Part shown: positions 57,588 to 64,000 of the stretch, in pieces
Layout: each line of letters opens with the position of its first letter
How positions within the stretch are numbered: position 1 is the stretch's first letter
Assembly (NCBI GenBank): GCA_013306675.1
Contig: JABLUY010000108.1
Coordinates: 52,619 to 116,618, forward strand
DNA from: Thraustochytrium sp. TN22
Taxonomy: Eukaryota; Sar; Bigyra; Thraustochytrida; Thraustochytriidae
Reading direction: 5' to 3'
Length of the DNA: 64,000 nucleotides
Made by a program: the position numbers and the translations under genes
The notes under the pieces: generated by a model
The model's database searches: none
What the model saw: the letters and a program-made list of their open reading frames with translations, nothing else
Told to the model about the DNA's origin: nothing

Positions 57588-59042
57588 ATGAGCGTGAGCA
57601 GCGCGGCGAGCGGGCGGTTCACGATGACCATCGACGGTGCGCCCGTGCAGGGCTCGGCCAAGGGCTTCGACGTGCTCAACCCGTTCGACGGGTCGGTGGT
57701 GGCGCAGGCGCCGACGTGCTCGCGCGAGGACCTGGACCAGGCCGTGGAGGCGGCGCGCAAGGCCTTCCCCAAGTGGGCGGCGACCCCCTTTGATGAGCGC
57801 AAGGAGTACCTGCGCAAGATGATCCAGGTCATGAAGGACAACAAGGAGGCGCTCGCGGAACTGCTTGTCAAGGAGCAGGGCAAGGGTTACGTGCAGGCTG
57901 ACTTCGAGGTGGATGCCGGTGTCGCGTGGTTCGAGCAGACGCTCGGCACGGAGAACCCGAACAAGGTGCACGCGGACGCGGACGAGCAAAAGGTGCAGAA
58001 GACGTACAAGCCGCTGGGCGTCGTGGGCTGCATCACGGCCTGGAACTTCCCCATCGCGCTCATGTGCTTCAAGGTCTCCTTTGGCCTGCTCGCTGGCTGC
58101 ACGATCATCCTCAAGCCAAGCGAGTTCACCCCGCTCACCTCGCTCGAGCTCACGCGCCTCTTCAACGAGGTGCTCCCGCCCGGTGTGCTCTCGGTGGTGA
58201 CCAGCGAGGCCAAGGAGCTTGGCGCCTGGATGGTCGAGCACCCGGGCATCGACAAGATCTCCTTCACCGGCAGCACGGGCACCGGCAAGAAGATCATGGC
58301 GGCCGCCGCCAAGACGCTCAAGCGCGTCACGCTCGAGCTGGGCGGCAACGACCCGGCCATTGTGCTCGACGACGTGGACCCGGCCAAGGCCTGCCCCACC
58401 CTCTTCCAGGCTGCCTTCTTTAACAGCGGCCAGGTTTGCATTGCCTGCAAGCGTCTCTTTGTTCCCGAGGACCGCCTGGACGATTACTGCTCCGAAATGA
58501 GCAAGCAGGCCGCCGCCGCGCCCTTCGGCAACGGCATTGACAAGAACAACGTCTTCGGCCCGCTCAACAACGGCATGCAGTACGACCGCGTGCGCGAGCT
58601 CCTTATCGACGCCCTCGACAACGGCGCCGAGATGGTCTACGGTGAGGTCCCGCCCGCCCGCGGGGAGGTCAAGGGCTACATGATCAAGCCCGTCATCCTG
58701 CGCAACGTCAAGGATGGCATGCGCATCGTCGACGAGGAGCAGTTCGGCCCGGTCCTCCCCATCCTCCCTTACAAGTCCGTCGACGAGGCTGTCCAGCGCG
58801 CCAACAGCACCGAGTACGGCCTCGGCGCCAGCGTCTGGACCAAGGACCTGAGCGCCGGTGAGGAGGTTGCCTCGCAGCTCAACGCGGGCACCGTCTGGGT
58901 CAACACGCATGCGGAGATCGATGGCACCGTTGCCTTTGGCGGCGCCAAGTGCTCGGGTGTGGGTCATGAGGGCGGCGCCGAGGGTCTCCTCGCCTTTATG
59001 CAGCTCCACGTCATCAAGACCAAGAAGAACTCTGCCCTCTGA
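57588..59042 (+). CDS. aldehyde dehydrogenase, copy 2 of 3, 484 aa
   Basis: The same fold and active site as copy 1 (E250, C284 in FFNSGQVCIACKR), same length, and near-identical DNA through most of the frame. The start is ATG 57588 (MSVSSAASGRFTMTIDG); the frame is open further upstream, but the paralogue alignment fixes this ATG. The last 50 residues (WVNTHAEIDGTVAFGGAKCS, then GVGHEGGAEGLLAF) match copy 3, not copy 1. About 85 bp before the ATG are also shared with copy 1, so the duplication carried the 5' leader. The substrate is unknown. Confidence 0.95.
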   Translation: MSVSSAASGRFTMTIDGAPVQGSAKGFDVLNPFDGSVVAQAPTCSREDLDQAVEAARKAFPKWAATPFDERKEYLRKMIQVMKDNKEALAELLVKEQGKGYVQADFEVDAGVAWFEQTLGTENPNKVHADADEQKVQKTYKPLGVVGCITAWNFPIALMCFKVSFGLLAGCTIILKPSEFTPLTSLELTRLFNEVLPPGVLSVVTSEAKELGAWMVEHPGIDKISFTGSTGTGKKIMAAAAKTLKRVTLELGGNDPAIVLDDVDPAKACPTLFQAAFFNSGQVCIACKRLFVPEDRLDDYCSEMSKQAAAAPFGNGIDKNNVFGPLNNGMQYDRVRELLIDALDNGAEMVYGEVPPARGEVKGYMIKPVILRNVKDGMRIVDEEQFGPVLPILPYKSVDEAVQRANSTEYGLGASVWTKDLSAGEEVASQLNAGTVWVNTHAEIDGTVAFGGAKCSGVGHEGGAEGLLAFMQLHVIKTKKNSAL

Positions 59043-59342
59043 TTCCAATCCAAGCTTGGGTCCAACGACGAAAGCCACAAATGTCAATCTTTAATCTCTC
59101 TATTTCCGTCGTTGTCTTGACACCGTGCCGCCGCAGTACCGCGGGTTCCACCATTGCCTGCACCACGCCTTGGACGCTGTCAGAGTTGATGTAAGTCCGC
59201 CACCTGGGACAGTCGTCACGAGTCGCATACTATCCTACGTGCTTGGCAACTCAAGCAGGAGGAAGCGCAGCACAAGCAGATCTAGAACGCATCAACCCGA
59301 AGCGCAAAAGCCGTCTCACTGTCAGGCTCGGCGCGCCAGAGG

Positions 59343-60806
59343 ATGAGCGCCAGCGCGGCGGCGGCGAGGTCCGGGCGGTACGCCATGACCATCGGGGGCC
59401 GCGCCGTGCAGGGCACGGGCGGGGCGCCCTTTGCGGTGACGAACCCGTTCGACGGGTCGCCGGTGGGCGAGGCGCCGACATGCTCGCGCAAGGACCTGGA
59501 CGAGGCCGTGCGCGCAGCGCGCGAGGCGTTCCCGGCGTGGGCGGCCAAGAGCTTTGACGAGCGCAAGGAGTACCTGCGCAAAATGGTGGATGTGCTCAAG
59601 AAGAACAAGGACGCGCTCGCGGAGCTGCTGGTGCTGGAGCAAGGCAAGGGCATGCCGCAGGCCGCGGCCGAGATCGCCGGCGGCGTGAGCTGGTTCAAGA
59701 ACGCCATCGACGCGGAGAACCCGAACAAGCTGCACGAGGACGCCGACGCGAAGAAGGTGCAGAAGACGTACCAGCCGCTCGGTGTCGTGGGCTGCATCAC
59801 GGCCTGGAACTTCCCGATCTCGCTGGTCTGCTTCAAGATCCCCTTCGCGCTGCTCGCGGGCTGCACCGTCATCCTCAAGCCGAGCGAGCACACGCCGCTC
59901 TCCTCGCTGGAGCTCGTGCGCATCTTTAACGAGGTCCTGCCGCCCGGCGTGCTCTCGGTCGTGACCAGCGAGGCCAAGGACCTCGGTGTCTGGCTCGTTG
60001 AGCACCCTGGTATTGACAAGATCTCCTTTACCGGCAGCACGGCCACCGGCAAGAAGATCATGGAGTCTGCGGCCAAGACGCTCAAGCGCGTCACGCTGGA
60101 GCTCGGCGGCAACGATCCGGCCATCGTGCTGGACGACGTCGACCCGAACAAGGCCGCCCCTTCGCTCTTCATGTCCGCCTTTATCAACAGCGGCCAGACC
60201 TGCATCGCCTGCAAGCGCCTCTTCGTCCCTGAGGCCAAGCTCGACGACTTTTGCAACGCGCTCGGCCAGGTTGCGCAGAACGCGCCCTTTGGCAATGGCC
60301 AGGACAAGGGCGTGGTCTTCGGTCCCATCAACAACGCCATGCAGTACGACCGCGTGCGCGAGCTCCTCGTGGATGCCCTCGACAACGGCGCCGAGATGGT
60401 TGCCGGCGAGGTCCCGCCGCCGCGCGACCAGACCACGGGCTACATGATCAAGCCCGTCATTTTGCGCAATGTCAAGGAGGGCATGCGCATCGTTGACGAG
60501 GAGCAGTTTGGTCCTGTGCTGCCCGTGCTGCCCTACACGTCGCTCGACGACGCCATCGCTCGCGCCAACAACTCCGAGTACGGCCTCGGCGCCAGTGTTT
60601 GGACCAAGGACCTCGACGCTGGCGAGCAGGTTGCGGCGCAGCTCCACGCCGGTACCGTCTGGGTCAACACGCACGCGGACATTGACGGCACGGTCGCCTT
60701 TGGCGGCGCCAAGTGCTCCGGTGTCGGCCACGAGGGCGGCGCCGAGGGCCTCCTTGCCTTTATGCAGCTTCGCGTCATCAAGACGAACCGGACCGCCAAG
60801 CTTTAA
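59343..60806 (+). CDS. aldehyde dehydrogenase, copy 3 of 3, 487 aa
   Basis: The most diverged member of the tandem trio, with an intact active site: E253 in VTLELGGNDPA and C287 in FINSGQTCIACKR. The N-terminus MSASAAAARSGRYAMTIGGR is slightly longer. It differs from copies 1 and 2 mostly in the N-terminal third (RAAREAFPAWAAKSFDERKE; EIAGGVSWFKNAIDAENP). It represents the older duplication. The stop lies 119 bp from the stop of the convergent CH-domain gene. The substrate is unknown. Confidence 0.95.
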   Translation: MSASAAAARSGRYAMTIGGRAVQGTGGAPFAVTNPFDGSPVGEAPTCSRKDLDEAVRAAREAFPAWAAKSFDERKEYLRKMVDVLKKNKDALAELLVLEQGKGMPQAAAEIAGGVSWFKNAIDAENPNKLHEDADAKKVQKTYQPLGVVGCITAWNFPISLVCFKIPFALLAGCTVILKPSEHTPLSSLELVRIFNEVLPPGVLSVVTSEAKDLGVWLVEHPGIDKISFTGSTATGKKIMESAAKTLKRVTLELGGNDPAIVLDDVDPNKAAPSLFMSAFINSGQTCIACKRLFVPEAKLDDFCNALGQVAQNAPFGNGQDKGVVFGPINNAMQYDRVRELLVDALDNGAEMVAGEVPPPRDQTTGYMIKPVILRNVKEGMRIVDEEQFGPVLPVLPYTSLDDAIARANNSEYGLGASVWTKDLDAGEQVAAQLHAGTVWVNTHADIDGTVAFGGAKCSGVGHEGGAEGLLAFMQLRVIKTNRTAKL

Positions 60807-60925
60807 AATTTGAAATTGACGTCTACGTCGTCCAAGCTGGAGCAGGAGATGGACGATAAGGGTACACAGGTCTATTTCCCTTTTTCTTTTTTGGGGGGGG
60901 TATGGTACCACTGCACCAGTGTAAC

Positions 60926-63409
60926 TCACTTGTGCAAAGACGATGAAGTCTGGTTCTCGTTCGCGCGCTCAGCCAAGCCCACCACGAGCGGGCAGGCATC
61001 GAGTTCCGGGTGGTCCTCGAGGAGCACGTCCAGGCTCAGACACACGGGCTGCAGCACGTCTGCCTCAAGACCATCCACCAGCGTGGTGCGCAAGGCGCGT
61101 GCCCCAGGCGCCTCGGCCTGCTGGCCGCCCGCCACGTACAGCTTGCGCAAAACATCCGGCCACAGTGGGTGCGCGAAGACGTTGAGGCCAGCGACCGGGG
61201 TGCAGAAGACGAGCACAAGGTCTGTGAGCGCCGTCGCGCGCGCCTCGTCGTGGCGCGCCTCGCCCAGGGCACGGAGCAGCGGTCCGGCGACGGCATGAAA
61301 GACCTCGAGCCATAGCGTGCGCACGAGGTCTTCCTCGGCCAAATCCGGGTCCTCCAGACAGGCGCGCAGCAGCGTCCGCACCATGTCCGCCTCAGCCACA
61401 GAAAGTGTCTTGGGCAATACGTAGTCGCCCACGGCGCCCGTGAAGACCTGCAGCAGCACGGACGGGTTCCACGCACTCGAGGCCGGCGCGTACTCCCGCG
61501 CCGCCTGTGTCGCAGCGCCCGGCAAGTCGATAAAGACGGGCCGCCCGCGCGATGCACCGACGCCGAGCACGACGGCACGGGCCTCCATACTCAGATGGGT
61601 GGCGCAGCGAACGAAGATCGGCGCCAGAGAGAGGTCCTCCGCCGCGAGCGGCGCCAGCATGCAGCACAGCAGCTTGCTGGCGTTCTCGCTCAGACTGTTC
61701 GTGTCCGCGAGCGCCTCATGCAGGAGCGCCGAGTTGCCGGCGGCCGCGGCGAGGCGCACGAGCTGCACGCGCACCTCCCACCAAGAGTCTCGCGCCAGCG
61801 CGCTCGCCTCCTGCAAAAGGCCGGGCGTCGCGACCTCCTCGACGGCGCCGACGCCGACGCGCTCCAGGACGCCGGCCAGGATGGCCAGCGCGCAGGCGCG
61901 CGCACTTGGTGCCGAATGCCGCAGGTGCTCGTGCGCAAGGCCCACGAGAAAGGCGCACAGCGGCGAGCCGGCCTGCACGCCGAGGTCGCCCTCAGCGAGG
62001 TTCATGAGCGTGACGACGCAGGCCAGCAGCGCAGGGCGCCGGCGCATGCGGCCCTTGAGCTGCTGCAGCGCCTGCAGCTGGCCCACGGGGTCCTGCGGCG
62101 GGCAAAAGGCCGCATAAATGGCCATGGCCGTGGCGCGCTGCTGCGGCTGCGCGCGGTCCATGGCCAGCTCAAGCACGGGCAGGACGCTGCCAAAGAAGAC
62201 GGCGCGCGCCGTGCAGCCGTCCTCCTCCGCCAGCGCACCCCCGACGTCGGCGAGGACCTGGCCTGCGCCGCGGTTGTCGCGGAAGAGCAGAATGGTCGCC
62301 AAGCGCGGCGCCAGCTGCGTCCACTGCTCCAGCGCGCGCGGCGCCGCAAGCGCCAGCGCCGCGGACCGCGCCTGCAGCGCGTCCACAAAGGCGGTCAGCT
62401 CTTGCGCCGTCATCATTGGGTTGGTCGTGCTCCCGGGCAGCATGCAGTCCAGGTCGGCCAGCAAGTTGGACAGCGAAAAGCCGGACTTGGGGCCCAGCGC
62501 CGCCGCGACGGCCTCCTCCACGAGCGCAAAGGGCGACCGCGATCCATCTGCGCCGCCGCCGTAGCCCGCATGCTTGGACTCCGCGGAGCCCTCACCCATT
62601 TTGGACTCGTCCATGAGCGCCTCCGCGTGCGCCACGGACCCAGAGGCCAGGCCGTCCACGGCGCCGCCGGCCGCGGTCGACCGCCGCGCGGCGCGGAGGG
62701 CCATGATGTCGGACTCCACCGCCTTGATGCTCACGGACCCGGCCTTGACCTTGGCTTGGCTCGAGACGCGCTCCAGCTGCCGATTCTCGCCGCGAAGCAC
62801 CTTGGACGGGGTCTTGCCCGTCGACGTCGTGGACGCGCCGGCGCTCAGGCGCGGCGTTGACCCGTGCGCGTGCGACGACGGCGAGGCGTCCGGCGGCTTG
62901 TCGCCGCTCGACTTGCTTTCCTCGTTGCGGGCGTCCCCCTCGCTGCTGCTGCCGCCGCCGCTGCTGCTGCCGCCGTTGCCACCGCCGCGCGCGCGCTTGC
63001 GCTCGCGCGCCTGTGCCCGCACCGCGGCGGCCGTGAGCGTGCTGGGGGCCGCGCGAGTGCAGATCTCGCGCGCCGTGAGAAAGGTGTACGCCGCGTTCAC
63101 CAGCTGCAGCGCCGCGCCCTCACGGTTCGCCATGATGCCTTGAATCAGCTCGCCCATGTCCTCCACCTCGAAGCCGACCTTGCCGAAGACCGCCTCCAGC
63201 TGCCGCCAATTATCCACCTTGGCCGCTGTCCTCAGCCCGTTGTCATACGAGTGCATCTCCACCAGCCTCGGGAAGTACCTCGAGAACATCTCCGCCACGA
63301 GAAACCCATTCCCAAAGTCTCGCCGCACGCTCTTGATCGCGTACGCCAGGTCCAGGCTCTGCAGCCACTTGAGCACGTCCCTGCTCGGCCTGCTTGCCGA
63401 CGCCTCCAT
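60926..63409 (-). CDS. SPATA4/SPEF1-type CH domain plus helical-repeat protein, 827 aa
   Basis: ATG 63409 (MEASASRPSRDVLKWLQSLD). The upstream in-frame extension is Arg/Pro-rich GC sequence and is excluded. Residues about 8-110 match the divergent calponin-homology domain of SPATA4/SPEF1 proteins: RDVLKWLQSLDLAYAIKSVR, DFGNGFLVAEMFSRYFP, YDNGLRTAAKVDNWRQLEAV. These proteins bind axonemal or central-pair microtubules. A disordered Ser/Gly/Arg-rich linker (about 130-300) follows, then about 500 residues of paired Leu/Ala-rich helices of the HEAT/ARM kind (for example RPALLACVVTLMNLAEGDLG; VRTLLRACLEDPDLAEEDLV). Human SPATA4 (about 305 aa) has a CH domain but no such repeats. I infer a flagellar or cytoskeletal protein. 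Confidence 0.8.
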   Translation of the reverse strand: MEASASRPSRDVLKWLQSLDLAYAIKSVRRDFGNGFLVAEMFSRYFPRLVEMHSYDNGLRTAAKVDNWRQLEAVFGKVGFEVEDMGELIQGIMANREGAALQLVNAAYTFLTAREICTRAAPSTLTAAAVRAQARERKRARGGGNGGSSSGGGSSSEGDARNEESKSSGDKPPDASPSSHAHGSTPRLSAGASTTSTGKTPSKVLRGENRQLERVSSQAKVKAGSVSIKAVESDIMALRAARRSTAAGGAVDGLASGSVAHAEALMDESKMGEGSAESKHAGYGGGADGSRSPFALVEEAVAAALGPKSGFSLSNLLADLDCMLPGSTTNPMMTAQELTAFVDALQARSAALALAAPRALEQWTQLAPRLATILLFRDNRGAGQVLADVGGALAEEDGCTARAVFFGSVLPVLELAMDRAQPQQRATAMAIYAAFCPPQDPVGQLQALQQLKGRMRRRPALLACVVTLMNLAEGDLGVQAGSPLCAFLVGLAHEHLRHSAPSARACALAILAGVLERVGVGAVEEVATPGLLQEASALARDSWWEVRVQLVRLAAAAGNSALLHEALADTNSLSENASKLLCCMLAPLAAEDLSLAPIFVRCATHLSMEARAVVLGVGASRGRPVFIDLPGAATQAAREYAPASSAWNPSVLLQVFTGAVGDYVLPKTLSVAEADMVRTLLRACLEDPDLAEEDLVRTLWLEVFHAVAGPLLRALGEARHDEARATALTDLVLVFCTPVAGLNVFAHPLWPDVLRKLYVAGGQQAEAPGARALRTTLVDGLEADVLQPVCLSLDVLLEDHPELDACPLVVGLAERANENQTSSSLHK

Positions 63410-63955
63410 CCTGGCCTGGCCTCCGCCCGGTCCCCTCGGTCGCGCTCTCTCTCTGCGTCCTCGCCCTCGCCTGCGTCGCCTTCGCCTTGGTCGTCGCCGC
63501 CGCCGCCGCGCCCGAGCGCGCCGGCGTCCGTCCTCTCCCAACAACGGCTCGGCGCTCTTCGGCGCGCGCAGGCGCCGCACTCCGCGGATCCGCGCGGCCG
63601 CAAGTGGGCCCCGGCTCCGCGCAAGTGGACCTCTGGCGGCGGCAACTGGGGCCGCCGGCGGGGCCAAGTGGAGCAGCGTCGCAGCAACTGGACAAAGGGA
63701 AAAGGCGGCGGCCTCGCAGCGGGAAATGGGCAAAAGGAGAGTCGCAGTGTCGTCGCAGTGCCGACGCAGGCACACGCAGCACGAACAGCGAAAGTTGCTG
63801 TTGCCCGGCGGCCAGACAGTGAGCGCGAGACAGTGGCGCAGTGCGGCCAAGTGCCAGCCGCGGTCGAGTCAAGAAGAGAGGAGAGAAGCCTGATGATCTG
63901 ACGCAGACGAAATCAAATTCAAATCGCGCGCGGCGCCAGGCGGACGCGCGGCGGA

Positions 63956-64000
<45 letters not shown>
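63410..64000. promoter_or_regulatory. upstream region of the CH-domain gene, ending in (GGC)n
   Basis: CGC/CCG-rich leader, then mixed sequence, then a GGC triplet run from about 63958 to the window edge. The open frames are Arg/Ala-rich and not called. The GGC run may be the 5' UTR of a gene beyond the edge. Confidence 0.5.

Noticed and set aside
54998-60929. Three long minus-strand frames of 535-717 codons opposite the ALDH genes
   Set aside because: They resemble each other only because the ALDH genes are duplicated; they are same-phase antisense shadows without domains.

Overview
The window is nuclear DNA of a GC-rich, intron-poor, flagellate-type protist. The evidence is that it encodes eukaryote-only proteins (cytosolic uS8 and uS19, NDC80, Tim44, a DENN-domain Rab regulator, an ELMO-domain protein, a nuclear-encoded mitochondrial F1-ATPase alpha with presequence). 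Nearly all genes are single long open frames, and the few introns I can place lie at the very 5' end of genes. A SPATA4/SPEF1-type CH protein suggests that cilia are made. The mix of an algal/stramenopile-style HET/TIR-like plus kinesin-light-chain TPR protein, high GC and few introns makes a stramenopile (for example a labyrinthulomycete) my best guess. That placement is an inference, and no plastid-specific gene is visible.

Layout. 1-1795 (-): the 5' part of a HET/TIR-like plus TPR protein running off the left edge. 2006-5986: two orphan proteins and a SAM-dependent methyltransferase of the leucine carboxyl methyltransferase family. 6.5-9.2 kb: a gene-poor, repeat-rich stretch. 9.25-12.25 kb: a small basic protein and membrane-protein pieces. 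13-16 kb: an ELMO-domain protein and a putative PD-(D/E)XK nuclease. 17.2-20 kb: ATP synthase alpha (+) and ribosomal protein uS8/RPS15A (-). 21-23.4 kb: a multi-pass membrane protein. 23.8-27.9 kb: divergent Tim44 carrying a WW domain (-) and a Dbp3-type DEAD-box helicase (+). 28.4-31 kb: a divergent pair of orphans. 31.7-32.4 kb: uS19/RPS15, with an intron directly after the ATG. 33-46.3 kb (-): NDC80, then a 3,523-residue DENN protein with several F-BAR-like segments. 47.6-50.2 kb (-): a secreted ExeM-like nuclease with a probable GPI signal. 52-53.3 kb (-): glutaryl-CoA dehydrogenase. 55.3-60.8 kb (+): three tandem aldehyde dehydrogenases. 60.9-63.4 kb (-): a CH plus helical-repeat protein.

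Functional links. ATP synthase alpha, Tim44, glutaryl-CoA dehydrogenase and perhaps the PD-(D/E)XK protein are mitochondrial. uS8, uS19 and the Dbp3-type helicase belong to ribosome production. NDC80 and the CH protein act on microtubules. The DENN and ELMO proteins act on small GTPases. The genes are not in operons. Gene borders carry many microsatellites, TAGC tetranucleotide runs and degenerate minisatellites. The two ribosomal-protein promoters share a GGGTTAGGG (telobox-like) element, and three 5'-end introns share a GACTGACG branch-site motif 22-26 nt before the acceptor.

Long open frames antisense to most genes (up to about 840 codons here) come from GC-rich codon usage and were left out.
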